From: Plasmodiophora brassicae
Taxonomy: Eukaryota; Endomyxa; Phytomyxea; Plasmodiophorida; Plasmodiophoridae
Direction of reading: 5' to 3'
NCBI GenBank assembly: GCA_039704465.1
Contig: JASFAU010000003.1
Span: forward strand, 558,001 to 622,000
Length of the DNA: 64,000 nt
This document shows, in pieces, positions 21,310 to 32,061 of this stretch. Within the stretch, counting starts at the first letter, position 1. Each line of letters begins with the position of its first letter. The notes beneath the pieces were generated by a model. It had not been told where the DNA came from and did no database searches. It saw nothing but the letters and a program-made list of their open reading frames with translations. The translations under genes were made by a program, and so were the position numbers.

Positions 21310-22219
21310 TGCTCCCGGGTTGGCAGCTCACCCTCTCTCGATACACGAATGTTCTTCGTCCTCGCAACCCGACACTGTCCTCGTCACTGCTCTTTGTTTC
21401 GCAACTGCTCATTCATCTCATCATTTACTCGTTCCCTTCCAATCCACGGGCGATCGCCCGTGGGCGACGACGGCCCTTTTGGACTGTGGAGCGACATCTT
21501 CCTTCGTCGACGCCGGTTTCGCCCGCCGCTATGGCCTGCCGCTCCGCTCCAAAGCACAACCGATTCCCGTCAAGGTTGTTGACGGCCGTCACCTGCCACC
21601 GATCACATTGGAGACGTCGCCATTGCCGTGTTCCGTCAACGGGGCCTTCCACGACACAATTGTCCTCAACGTTATTGACGCTCCGAGTCACCGTATAATT
21701 CTGGGGCTGCCCTGGCTCGAACAGCACAATCCGGATATCGACTGGCGTCGTCGCACCGTACGCGAACGTCTTACTCGGGGATCACCGCGTTTGTGGCTCG
21801 ATGCTCGGGCCGGTGGGAACCCCACCGGCTCTGCCGACACGGTTGGCTGCTCTGCTGCCACGGTCGCCCTTTCTGATGACACGGTCGCCTGCTCTCCTGA
21901 CACGGCCGTCTGCTCTCCTGACACGGCCGTCTGCTCTCCTGACACGGCCGCGTTATTATGCTGCGCCGACGGGTTGCCCGTCGAACCCGGACCGCTTCCG
22001 AACGCACCGCCTTCGGACATTGATCACTTCCTCGCCTCGTCGTCTCCCGTTACTGCCCAGCCGTTACCACCGGTGGGTGCTTCTCTGGTCGCCGTCGACG
22101 TTCCGGAACTAGTGCAGCCTGCGCCTGCTACTGACCAGCCATTAGTGCCGGTGGCTGCTTCTCTGGTCGACGGTCCGGAACTAGTGCCGCCTGTGTCTGC
22201 CGCTGGTCGACACCAGTGA
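21146..22219 (+). CDS. Ty3-A protease and repeat-rich linker
   Basis: Retropepsin with [15 protein letters not shown] (active Asp) and [16 protein letters not shown]. It is followed by a linker with 21-bp tandem repeats (about 21880-21955, encoding repeats of PDTAVCS) and proline-rich sequence. The frame stops at 22219. RT resumes in another phase at about 22590, and the intervening region (22400-22490) encodes a hydrophobic stretch LCALVGLVALLVLIA comparable to that of Ty3-C. Confidence 0.8.
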   Translation: MLLCCTYDTAGQSDQANVGGARALQTARIVHVLPAARTYGRNMPTSSAGKWSRVTAPGLAAHPLSIHECSSSSQPDTVLVTALCFATAHSSHHLLVPFQSTGDRPWATTALLDCGATSSFVDAGFARRYGLPLRSKAQPIPVKVVDGRHLPPITLETSPLPCSVNGAFHDTIVLNVIDAPSHRIILGLPWLEQHNPDIDWRRRTVRERLTRGSPRLWLDARAGGNPTGSADTVGCSAATVALSDDTVACSPDTAVCSPDTAVCSPDTAALLCCADGLPVEPGPLPNAPPSDIDHFLASSSPVTAQPLPPVGASLVAVDVPELVQPAPATDQPLVPVAASLVDGPELVPPVSAAGRHQ

Positions 22220-22586
22220 ATTCCGCCGCACCGCCTGCGCCGACGACCGCAGCTACCGCCAATGTTCCGCCACCGCTTCCGCCTCTTTCGTGCTTGGCAC
22301 CCATATCGGCGGCCCCCTCTTGTTCAGAACCTCCCTCGGTTTCGCCGGCACGCCGCCGCGCGGGTCGACGCGCCTCTTCGCCTGCTCAGGGCGCAGCATG
22401 CCACGCGGGTCACTCGCCTCCCAGCTGTGTGCGCTCGTTGGGCTGGTCGCCCTCCTGGTATTGATCGCCAAGAGCTCCGCCCCGAGACGTGCGCCTTCCA
22501 TGCTTCCGGATCCCTGCGTCATCGACAACGCCTTGCTGACTGCCGTGCCGTAGGCCTCCACGTCGTCGCCGGTTGGCACGGATCCG

Positions 22587-23572
22587 TTGACTACGGAGCC
22601 GCCACGCGAACCTGTGGAGCCGCTCTCCATCGCGTTTGTTTCCGCCGAACCGTTCTTAGACGACGTGCAAGACGGCGCAGACTGCTATGCCATCCACTAC
22701 ACATGGTCCCCGTCCGATTCCGCTGCCCACGCCGCGGAACTACCGCCGCAATCTCAGGAGTTTACTGACGTCTTCGATAACGCGGACTCAACGACTCTTC
22801 CTGATCACCGACCGTTCGACTGTCCGATTGACCTGAAACCCGGTGGCGACCCGCCGTATTGCCGTCTGTACGGGCTGTCACCCCGGGAACAAGAAGCCTT
22901 GAAGGAGTATCTCAAGATCAATCTGGAAGCTAATCTCATTCGTCCATCCCGTTCATCGGCGGGCTCCCCAATTCTGTTCGTCAAGAAGAAGGACGGTAGT
23001 CTTCGCCTGTGCGTAGACTACCGTGGTCTAAACTCTGTTACTATCAAGAACCGATATCCGGTTCCACTTATCGACCAGCTCTTGATCCAGCTGGGCTCCG
23101 GAACAAACTTCACGAAAATCGACCTCCGCAGCGCCTATAATCAAGTTCGGATCCGAGAAGGCGATGAGTGGAAGACGGCCTTCCGCACGCCGTACGGCTT
23201 GTTCGAGTACTTAGTCATGCCGTTTGGCTTAGCCAACGCGCCGGCCTCCTTCCAGTACTTCATGAACGAGACGTTCAAGGATTTCCTTGATGTATTTGTG
23301 GTAATCTACTTGGACGACATCCTGATCTACTCATCGACTCCCGAGGACCATGAACGCCATGTCCGTCTCGTCCTAGAGCGACTCCGCACTGCTCAACTCC
23401 ACGCTAAACTGGAGAAGTGCGTCTTCAATACGGTCGAAGTGGAATTCTTAGGTTTCTTGGTGTCCTCCTCCGGGATACGGGTTGACCCCTCCAGGATCGA
23501 TTGCATTCTCTCGTGGCAACAGCCGACCGACGTCCACGGGGTGCAGGTATTTCTCGGGGTCGCTAACTTCTA
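22587..23572 (+). pseudogene. Ty3-A reverse transcriptase (interrupted 5' part)
   Basis: Contains LRLCVDYRGLNSVTIKNRYP, FTKIDLRSAYNQVRI, MPFGLANAPASFQYFMN and the catalytic VVIYLDDILIYS. After VANFY the Tc1/IS630-like element is inserted; the sequence continues as RKFVPHFAELALPLTNLTRD at 25714-25774. Confidence 0.9.
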
Positions 23573-25711
23573 CCACCACGGGAAGATGAATTTGCATGAC
23601 GGGGACGAAATTTTTGCATGGCGGGGACATAATTTTTGCATGACGGGGAACAAATTGAAGGATGACGAGCACAAAAATAATGGATCGTGATGCATGTATT
23701 TTGTCTCTCTGGAACCGATTGCTGGAGCGTTAGGTGCGTGCGCGTGGCGGCGGCTCAGCGAACAGTGCCATGGGCGCCGCCGCCTCCCGGAGAACGCACC
23801 TGTGCGTCGTAGAACCGCTCGACGATGTCTTTAGTCAGTCGTGAACAACCAAACATATCACGAAGATGCTGACAACGGCTCGGTGTAAACTCCTCATAAA
23901 ACTGGGGCAGGTAACTGTTCAGTAAATCATCCACTTCCAAAGATCCCGTCGGACACATCCGCTCCTCGTCTCCATGGTGTGCACACTCGTACAACTTTTG
24001 GGTGAAGACAGGTCGCCGGTCCTTGCAATACGATAGGAATTCCCTCATGTGGTCGTACGTCTGACGGATATCGTCTGTTGTTATTTGCCGAACTTCTTCT
24101 ACTAGTGCTTGCTTGCTGCTTGCAATTGACCGCTCGTCCGAGGAACCGGCAATCCAATTGAGCCATATACGGATCTTAATAAGCGCGAACAGTTCTTCAC
24201 AGGGATCGAGAAAGGGCGAATATGGCGGAAGGAACTCAAGGACAAGGTGGCGAGCGACCTCGTCGCGTCCGAAAAAGGCCTCCACCGAGCGAGCATGGTG
24301 AAATCGAGCATTATCCAAAATGAACAGCCGTGGGCGACCATTCCTGGAAGTATTCACATACGATTTGACCAAGTTGTTGCAAAAAGCGAGGAACGCGTCA
24401 CCATCAATTGTCTTATCGAGAACTTCGTACCATACAACCCCAACTGCTGGGCTCACAGCAAGCAGAAGCGAAACGTGGCGTCCTCTGACCGATTCTTCAA
24501 CCAGAGACGGAATCCAACCGCGAACGGACCAGATTTTTCGGTTGGCAATCCGAGCCAGTGGCATCTCATCGTAGTAGATCGCGTCATAGAGCGGGTTCGG
24601 GCCGAACTTCCGGCGATATTCTTCCGACTCCAGACGGGCAATGTATCTGAACCGATTGTCGATTGTTTCTGGCGCATTGCGTTGTACGTGGAAGGTTTTG
24701 AAGTCACCAAGGCGGAACCCTGCCCTACGCCGCAAGTGTATACCAAGAGTCTTCCGGGACACGACGACATGGTAGGACAACTGGAGAAACGCGGCTGCAA
24801 GTGTCAGTGTCGCACCAGGGAGCAGAAACATGAATCGCGCTGCAGCATTCAACATCTCATCCGACAGCTTCCGCGGTCGGCCTCGAGCAGCACCGTCGCG
24901 GGCTTGCGATACCCCGTTCAAATGACGGGAGACCGTTGACTGAGCACAGCCGACCTCGCGTGCGATCTCCACCTGCGATCGCTTGCCGTCAAGAGCATGC
25001 ATAATACGATCTTCGTCTTCGTCGATGTGTGGCTTCCGCGGGAGAAGAGCCTTACGAAATCGCTCTGGAACAGATTCGACAGCGACTTCGTCGGCCGACA
25101 GTCGGGCCTGCCACTCGACCAATTCGTCAGCGAAGCGTCGTTTTCGGTCGGCGACTTGATGGATGCGGTCGATCGCCCTGTCAGCAACAGCCCGAACATG
25201 GTCAGCAGCGCTCTCCATTTGCTGCAATTGCTGGTATGCGCGCTGCCGAGCTTTTTCGCAGTCGATTTCACAGAGCCTAGGGTCCGACGCGATTGTAGGG
25301 TCCAAACGAGGAATCCGCTCCGGGTTCATCGCAGGACGACCGACTCGCCTACGAGCGGACGTCTGCGACGATTGCAACCCTCCTACCTACCGTGGGATAT
25401 GAAGTCAGAATACGGTACGGTAGGTCCGTCGGCGATACTGTACGGTATCCGCTTACCGTTATCGGTTGTATCCCTGCCATTGTTCTGGTGACGTCGTCCT
25501 GCAACGGTACGGTAGGTACACAGTTAGGCGGCCCGCTCGTCCGTCCCGAGCCGATCCATTTATTTTGGGCCACTCATCCACGCATTTCTTCCCCGCCATC
25601 CATTCGTTGTGTTCCCCGCCATCCTTCAATTTGTTCCCCGTCATGCAAAAATTATGTCCCCGCCATGCAAAAATTTCTTCCCCGTCATGCAAATTCATCT
25701 TCCCGTGGTGG
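23573..25711 (-). mobile_element. Tc1/IS630-like DNA transposon, 2139 bp, in Ty3-A
   Basis: Inverted repeats of about 85 bp start CCACCACGGGAAGATG at both ends. The target duplication is TA (23571-23572 and 25712-25713). The repeats contain iterated GCATGACGGGGA units. One minus-strand transposase gene fills the element. Removing it restores Asn-Phe-Tyr-Arg-Lys-Phe in the host RT. Confidence 0.95.
23755..25329 (-). CDS. Tc1/IS630-like DDE transposase
   Basis: Frame open from 25377; the first ATG is at 25329. It has a helix-turn-helix region (about residues 135-200, with EIAREVGCAQSTVSRHLNG) and a DDE core: first Asp in AIYYDEMPL, second Asp in RLFILDNARFHHA, Glu in PPYSPFLDPCEELFALIK. The second Asp and the Glu are separated by 38 residues as I count. 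The C-terminal tail (to 23755) is longer than in Tc1 and ends Gly-rich. A deleted relative lies at 46282-46802. The frame is intact, so it may be active. Confidence 0.88.
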   Translation of the reverse strand: MNPERIPRLDPTIASDPRLCEIDCEKARQRAYQQLQQMESAADHVRAVADRAIDRIHQVADRKRRFADELVEWQARLSADEVAVESVPERFRKALLPRKPHIDEDEDRIMHALDGKRSQVEIAREVGCAQSTVSRHLNGVSQARDGAARGRPRKLSDEMLNAAARFMFLLPGATLTLAAAFLQLSYHVVVSRKTLGIHLRRRAGFRLGDFKTFHVQRNAPETIDNRFRYIARLESEEYRRKFGPNPLYDAIYYDEMPLARIANRKIWSVRGWIPSLVEESVRGRHVSLLLAVSPAVGVVWYEVLDKTIDGDAFLAFCNNLVKSYVNTSRNGRPRLFILDNARFHHARSVEAFFGRDEVARHLVLEFLPPYSPFLDPCEELFALIKIRIWLNWIAGSSDERSIASSKQALVEEVRQITTDDIRQTYDHMREFLSYCKDRRPVFTQKLYECAHHGDEERMCPTGSLEVDDLLNSYLPQFYEEFTPSRCQHLRDMFGCSRLTKDIVERFYDAQVRSPGGGGAHGTVR

Positions 25712-25713
25712 TA

Positions 25714-25774
25714 TCGCAAGTTCGTTCCCCACTTCGCAGAACTGGCCTTACCGCTGACAAATCTCACGCGTGAT
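25714..25774 (+). pseudogene. Ty3-A RT/RNase H connection fragment
   Basis: Encodes (Y)RKFVPHFAELALPLTNLTRD between the Tc1-like element and the TRIM, matching the equivalent Ty3-C sequence YRKFIPHFGEIALPLTNLTR. Confidence 0.9.
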
Positions 25775-25785
25775 TGAAAAACGCG

Positions 25786-25856
25786 GGCGCCGCTGGGAAT
25801 CGAACCCAGGGCCAACGGTTGAACGTACCGCTGCTGTACCACTCAGCTACGGCGCC
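25786..25856 (-). other. tRNA-like sequence in TRIM 3' LTR
   Basis: 71 nt on minus, fold: acceptor GGCGCCG/CGGCGCC (7 bp), D stem GCTG/CAGC, anticodon stem GCGGT/ACCGT, T stem CTGGG/CCCAG with loop TTCGATT. A box TAGCTGAGTGG and B box GGTTCGATTCC fit the Pol III promoter consensus, and CGCGTTTTT follows. The anticodon would read GTT, but position 33 is C, not the invariant U, so a working tRNA is doubtful. Confidence 0.8.
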
Positions 25857-26033
25857 TGAAGTCCGACTGGCGTGAGGATTGGATGTATGTAATTCCTGAC
25901 ACGCCCCCTCAATCCGTAGCCAGGTGTGACGATGGTGTCTGTCCTGGGATCTACTACGGAAGAGGGCCCATTGGCGCCACGCATTTCTGTATGGCTATGT
26001 ATAGCGCATACGACTGTTAATCTGAAAAACGCG

Positions 26034-26104
26034 GGCGCCGCTGGGAATCGAACCCAGGGCCAACGGTTGAACGTACCGCTGCTGTACCACTCAGCTACGG
26101 CGCC
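26034..26104 (-). other. tRNA-like sequence in TRIM 5' LTR
   Basis: Identical second copy of the tRNA-like unit, in the upstream LTR relative to the element's sense strand. In this position a Pol III transcript could start in the 5' LTR, with a T5 stretch at the LTR end as terminator. Confidence 0.8.
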
Positions 26105-26149
26105 TGAAGTCCGACTGGCGTGAGGATTGGATGTATGTAATTCCTGACA

Positions 26150-26819
26150 GTGATAACGTGCCGTTTCGTTGGGACCAATCGGTAGAAGCCGCATTCACGG
26201 CGCTCAAGGTTGCTTTCACGTCAGCCCCTGTCCTTGCTCATTTCGACCCAGATCGCCCGTGCGAAGTGGAAACGGTTGCTTCCGATTTCGCGGTGGCAAT
26301 GGTATTGTCGCAGCGGGGGCCCGATGATGAACTTCACCCGTTGGCATTCTTCTCGCGCAAGCTCGCGCCTGCTGAGATCAATTTTCCTATCTACGACAAG
26401 GAACTTCTCGCGGTCGTCCAGACCTTCGAGAAGTGGCGTCAGTTCCTGGACTCATCGCGGCACCAGACCGTCATCCACAGCGATCATCGGAATCTGGAGT
26501 ACTTCACCAGCACTCACAAACTGAATCGTCGTCAAGTCCGATGGTCCCAACTGCGTAACGAATTTGATTTCGTTATCCAACACCGACCAGGCCGTCTTCA
26601 TGGCAAGGCGGACGCCCTGACTCGTCGCCCCGAATACGCGCCTTCTGATCAGGATGAGGTTGTGCTCCAGCAGTCACTCCTGCTCCTTCCACCGTCGCGG
26701 CTCGGGCCAGGACCTCTACAGGAGGTCCAGACCCACGTGACCGATACTCCAACCGACGCACTCCGATCGTATCCGCCGCAACCAAGCTTCCGACCCGTTT
26801 GTGTGCCGCACCCGTCAGC
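26150..26819 (+). pseudogene. Ty3-A RNase H and tether
   Basis: Continues DNVPFRWDQSVEAAFTALKV, VETVASDFAVAMVLSQR (the position of the first catalytic Asp of related elements reads Ala here: VASDF versus TDASDF in Ty3-C), LAPAEINFPIYDKELLAVV, HSDHRNLEYF and RQVRWSQLRNEFDF. It is cut at HPSA by Copia-1. Confidence 0.88.
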
Positions 26820-27003
26820 TGAGAAGGACAATAATGAAGTGGATGTATTACGTACGGCGTGTGCGGCGGACGTTACAGTGGCGACGTAGTCGCCGACGGT
26901 GTAACGGTTGCCAACGCCGGCGGGCACGGAGTCGCGGAGTGCGTGACGGCGTTCACGTGCTGCAGGCATGTGCTGCTGGTCGTAGTGGATACGTTGTTCG
27001 ACA
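26820..27003 (-). repeat. Copia-1 3' LTR
   Basis: 184 bp, TGAGAAGG to TTCGACA on plus. Identical partner at 31873-32056. Confidence 0.95.
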
Positions 27004-30000
27004 CGCCCCCTCCAGCAGCACACGGCCTGGGACTTGTGTCGATGATGCCGGCCAGGAGCAGGTTCGCATGATACGAGGTGCTGAGAGCGGGCTTCGTGAG
27101 GTAGTCTGCAGCCATCTCGGCGGACGGGCACTTGTGGACCACGATCAAACTGGCCTCGACGGCCTCCCGGGTGTAGTGAAACTGCACCTCGATGTCCTTC
27201 GTGCGATCATCCATCCGACGATAGCCAGACCAGGCCTTCGCGCCTTGATTGTCCTCGTATACGATCGTCGGACTGGAGCGTGCGAAGCCGATTTCGGTCA
27301 GGAATGACCGGATCCAGGCCAGCTGGCGGGTAACAGCACACAGCGACTTGATCTCTGCATGTGTGGACGATAAGCTAACTTTGACTGCGCCCAGGTCTTG
27401 GCGACGTGACTGCCAGTGCACGGGGCCGCCAGCCAGCAGGATGATGTGGCCGGAGCGCGACCGTCGCGTGTCAGGGTCGGATGCCCAATCAGCGTCGGCG
27501 TATGCGATCAGACGATCTTCGGGCTGGCGTTCGTATCGGATGCCGTGCGTCATGGTGCCGGCGAGGTACTTAAGAACGCGTTGCCCCGCACGCCAATGCT
27601 GGATGCCGGGATTCGAGGAGAATTGGGCCAGTACATTCGTTATGTACGCGATGTCGGGACGGCATCGATGGGCGAGCCATGTCAGGCAGCCAATAAGTTT
27701 GAGGTACGGCTTGGTCGCCATTTCGTCATGGTCGAGGTCGCTTTGTGGACTCATTGTCGTTGATAGGTGAACGCCAGGCTGGTGCGGCGTGTCGACCGGA
27801 TGACAATGCGACATGTTGAAGTCGCTCAACACCTTCTCGATGTACTCGGCTTGGTCAAGGGTGATGGCGCCGGTGCCAGGTTCGCGTCGGATGCGCATGC
27901 CAAGCAGGGTCGACGGTTCACCTTGATCGGTGATCTCGGCCATCGTGGAGAGCTTCTCGAGAACGGATTCCGCGAACGGGACGTCATTGTACGCCAGCAG
28001 ACCGTCGTCGGTGTGCACCGACATGATCATGAACTTTCCATCGCGATCGTACCGGAAGACGCAGGGGTCCGCGATGATCGATTCGAATCCGAGTGATAAC
28101 AGCATCTCCCGAAGCGTCTTGTACCAACGTTCGGCGCCTTGTTTCGTTCCATAAAGGGCCTTTTGCAGTTGACGAACTCGGTACGGGACGTGATGATCGG
28201 TGAAGCCATCCGGCTGACGAATGTAAACATCATGGAGCATGTCGGCGTTCAGGTATGCGGCCACCCAGTCGACCTGGCGAAGATGCAGGCCGTGCTGCGC
28301 CGCGAGCGCTAGGATAACGAGGAACGCAGTGGCACGGGCGGTCGGCGCGAACGTATCGTCGAAGTCGATGCCGGGGCGTTGTCGGAAGCCCTGAGCACAG
28401 AGTCGGGCGGTGAACTTGCGGATGCCACCGTTGCCACTGAGCGAGGACTTCACTCGGAACACCCACTTGGCGCCAACAGCGATCTTACTTTTCGGCAGGT
28501 CGATTAGCGGGCCGAACGTGTCCTTGGCGTCCAGTGTTGCCATCTGGGTGACGGCGGCGTCCCACCAGTGGCCAGCGAAAGGTGATGAGAGGGCATCGGC
28601 CATTGAGTTGGGTACGGGAATGTCGGTCGCTTTCAGCTTCGACAGGTCGGGTCGTGGTAGACGGGCTGGGTCGATCGGGGCGGATACCTTGGCTCGACAT
28701 GCCTTGGCAGCTGCGCCGCGACATGTCGGACGGTTGGACCTGATGGCCTGATCGATCAGACGGCGCTCCTCAACCTGCTGCCAATGCCGGATCAGTCGGC
28801 GGGAGCGACGAGGAGGGCGCTGTGTCGGGAACGTTAGGGTCGGATTCTGGAACCAGGCGTCGACCGTCGAGGACCACCGTGTCGACGAACGATTGGCCGC
28901 CTCCGGCGCCTTCCACCATTCACCAGGCGGTTGACGACGACGATTCGATCGGCGAGGGCGTGGCACGTCGATGACATTGTGGTCAACGATATCAGCAGCA
29001 TCGGAATTGTCGTGGACGTCGGGGTCGGCAGCTTCGTTGGGAGAGTCGTTGCTGGACGCCGAACCTTCGTAGTCGGGATCATCTTCAGCGTCATCATCAT
29101 CTTCGTCGGTGGATACGTCATCAGGAGACGGTGAGCGCGACGGTCGGACGATCTCGGAAGGCGATGACGCAGCGGCAGGTGACGGAGGCTCGGGAGGGGA
29201 TGCTGCGAGAGAGGATGCTGACGTCGATGGTAGAGGTGCCATGACGGCGTCGGAAGAGACGGGCGTCGGGACGATCGTGTCAACGTTCGGCGCAGAGCTC
29301 GACTCGGGACTGGACGGTGGCGCTGATGATGAACTAGCAGGGCTGGATCTTCCAAAGCCGAATGTGAACGAGGTCTCCAGGAACTCGGCAGTCGTGCTCT
29401 CGAACGTGTCTTCCCGGTCCACGTCGTAGAACCGCCAAGCCTTCATGCCGGGCGTGAAACCGATAAACACAGCGCGAACACGACGAGGCTCCAACTTGCT
29501 CGGCTTCTTCGTGGCTGGATGCGGTCGCATGGCATAGGCATCGCAACCGTAGACACGAAGGGCCGAGATGTTAGGTAGGGCGCGACGAGCAGCCTCGAAC
29601 GATGTGCGACGCCCGGGAAGGACTGATCTCGGGTGGATGTTGTACAGTATCGCAGAGTAGGACAGCGACCAGGGCCACGTGGAGTCAGGCATGCGAGAGT
29701 GGCACCGGATTGAGCTTTCGATACCGCAGAGCGTGTGGTTGACGCTTTCAGCGCGGCCGTTCTGCTCGGGCGTGTACGGGACAGATTTGCGGTGCAGGAT
29801 GCCGGACTCGTTGTAGAACAGGACGCACACGCCTTGAGTTGTACTCGCCGCCACCGTCGGTCTGGAACGTCCGGATACCACGTCCTTCCTGGTTGCGAAG
29901 ACGCGCGTCATAGTGCTTGATGACGTCGAGCGCCTCCGATTTGCGACGTAGCAGATAGACGGACAGGTACCGAGAGGAATCGTCCAGCATGGTCTGGTAG

Positions 30001-31829
30001 TACTCAAAGCCGCCGACACCGACGACAGGCCACCGTCCGGACAGATCGCTATGGACGAGATCGCCAACACGACGCGCGCGCGACGTACTGGGAGGGAATG
30101 ATGACCGTTTGCCCTTGGCGAGTAAACATGCAGCGCATGGACATCGATCTTGCGGCCTCGGGATTGGCCCGTCGAACTTCATGCCACGACAACGTTTGTG
30201 CAGGATGCGCAGGTTGCCGTAACCCAGGTGGCCGGTTCGAGCGTGCCAGACAGCTGGAGCTGCGGCGGTGACCTTAGCGACGCGGCATGAGACGCTGGAT
30301 GCGATCAAGGAGCAGACTCGGGCAGAGTGAAGTGTGCCGGGCGCGGAGGTTGGAGCGGATAATGGAATCCGGTACAGGTTATCGTGTCCTCGTTGACTGA
30401 CGGCCACTGGCTGACCGACGGGCGCCGTCCAGTTGGCCCCCGAGTAGATCTTCGCGGTATCGCCGTCGAACACGATCTTGTGACCTGATCTGGTGAGCTG
30501 GCCAACTGATACTAGCGCTTGGCCAAGTCGGGGAACGTGCAGCGAATCGATACTCGTCGCCTGGACATCCATGCCGAATGACGTCACGCCTCGACCGGAA
30601 GTGGTCGTACGCGACAGATCGGCTAGCTCAACTTCCGGTCCGGTGCCTTGGCGATAGCAGCTGAGATGTCGGCGCAGGGGCGTCATCGTCGTGGAACACG
30701 CTGAGTCCAGTAGGCCTACTGAGTTCGCGTACACGTCGATGGCGTGGCGTGCCGACAAAGCACGCATCGGCTCGGGCGCCGGATCGATCGGATGAGCGCC
30801 AGACGTTGGATACTCGTTGGACGTTGGTGAGGATGTATTGCTTTTCGCGTTGCTGTCGCGGTACCAGATGTGTCGTTGCAGCGTGCATTCGCCGTTAGTG
30901 TGCTTGGATCCGGGATGGAAGACGCAGGACTCGTTGCGTCGTGGTCCACGGGGACGCGTCGATGTGGCGCAACTGGAGCGGTTGGCCGTTTGGAACGCGT
31001 CGTGTCGGTCCCGCACGTCTTGGACCCTGATCTCCTCGCTTGTCAACGACCCGACGACCTCGGAGACACTGGGCAGCGTGTCCAGAGCACGATTGTGCAG
31101 GCCAGCGACGACGGCGTCGAGATCGGATGATGCGTTGGCCAAGATGAGGACGGCGACCAATGCGTCGGTGAGGGACAGCATCTCGGTCGGTACCGTCGAC
31201 CGGACGCGATGAGCCGCTGCTTGAACTCGGGCGGCGTACGTGGCGACCGACTCGCCGGGCATGTGCTGGACCGTGACGAGGTCGCGGACGGCGCGCACGA
31301 CCGATGCCAGCGACGACGGGCTGTACGCCTGGAACAGCACGCGCCAGCACTTGGCAGCCGAGCCTGCCTGAAACAAAGACAATGCGGACGCGATCTTGTG
31401 GTCCAGCATGTGGACGAGTAGAATCTCGCGCGCGGCTGCCTCGAGAGCTGGGTCGTGTGCCGTACCGGTTGTCGCAGTCGGCGAGCCATCTTCGTTGATC
31501 CCGATGACGTCCGCGTACCCACGATTGCGAAACCAGAGTGCAGCTGTCTGAACCCAGGACGTGAACGAGTCGGGAGTACCGTCGAACTTGGGCATGGGCA
31601 GTCGGCCTGCGTCGCTTCGGCTGTGCGCCTCGGCGATGATCGGCATGGCCGGGGTCGATGGACAGCTGGTCGGACGCGCCAGCTGCTGCTGCAGGACACG
31701 GAGACGGTCGATCTTCTCCTGCCTGGCGATCGTTGCCTCCGCTTCGGCAATTCGGGTGTCGATCTCCTCGAGCGACAGATGACGCAGCGGGTCGTCATCC
31801 GTGTTAGGCGTCGCCTGGCGCTCGGCCAT
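26873..31829 (-). pseudogene. Copia-1 gag-pol polyprotein, one frameshift
   Basis: ATG at 31829. Gag region with FTSWVQTAALWFRNRGY and AREILLVHMLD. A Cys/His knuckle CVFHPGSKHTNGEC differs from the usual CCHC. Protease GLLDSACSTTMT. Integrase zinc finger HARTGHLGYGNLRILH with CPCAACLLAK; DDE residues in HSDLSGRWPV, FQTDGGGEYNS and TPEQNGRAESVN. A one-base deletion near 29840 breaks the frame between the second Asp and the Glu; Copia-2 has the extra base. RT has WVFRVKSSL, QVDWVAAYLNA and catalytic SVHTDDGLL in place of YVDD. RNase H includes AYADADWASDPDTRRSRSG and ends at about 27000, reading slightly into the LTR. Confidence 0.9.
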
Positions 31830-31872
31830 GGCGAGTAGAGGCTCAGCGCCTGCGCCTATACGACTGTTAATC

Positions 31873-32056
31873 TGAGAAGGACAATAATGAAGTGGATGTA
31901 TTACGTACGGCGTGTGCGGCGGACGTTACAGTGGCGACGTAGTCGCCGACGGTGTAACGGTTGCCAACGCCGGCGGGCACGGAGTCGCGGAGTGCGTGAC
32001 GGCGTTCACGTGCTGCAGGCATGTGCTGCTGGTCGTAGTGGATACGTTGTTCGACA
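31873..32056 (-). repeat. Copia-1 5' LTR
   Basis: Same 184-bp sequence as 26820-27003. The interior primer site abuts it at 31872. Confidence 0.95.
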
Positions 32057-32061
32057 TCAGC

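Larger units (their letters stand above)
25775..26149 (-). mobile_element. TRIM retroelement with tRNA-like LTRs (375 bp)
   Basis: Two identical 127-bp direct repeats (25775-25901 and 26023-26149) start TG and end CA and are flanked by the exact duplication GTGAT (25770-25774 and 26150-26154). The interior is only 121 bp. On the minus strand it starts at once with GATTAACAGTCGTATGCGC, the primer site of the copia elements here, and ends in a purine-rich GATTGAGGGGGCG before the 3' LTR. Each LTR holds a tRNA-like sequence with A box, B box and a T5 terminator. It has no coding capacity and must be mobilised in trans, most likely by a copia element with the same primer. Confidence 0.93.
26820..32056 (-). 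mobile_element. full-length copia element (Copia-1) in Ty3-A
   Basis: 184-bp LTRs at 26820-27003 and 31873-32056, identical by eye, start TG and end CA. Target duplication TCAGC is exact (26815-26819 and 32057-32061). The primer site on minus begins directly at 31872: GATTAACAGTCGTATAGGCG. One gag-pol gene, order gag-protease-integrase-RT-RNase H as in Ty1/copia. Confidence 0.95.

Noticed and set aside
25786..26104. Two identical host tRNA-Asn genes in tandem
   Set aside because: Each lies wholly inside a 127-bp LTR of a TRIM with exact target duplications, and the anticodon loop lacks U33. Treated as tRNA-like parts of the element.
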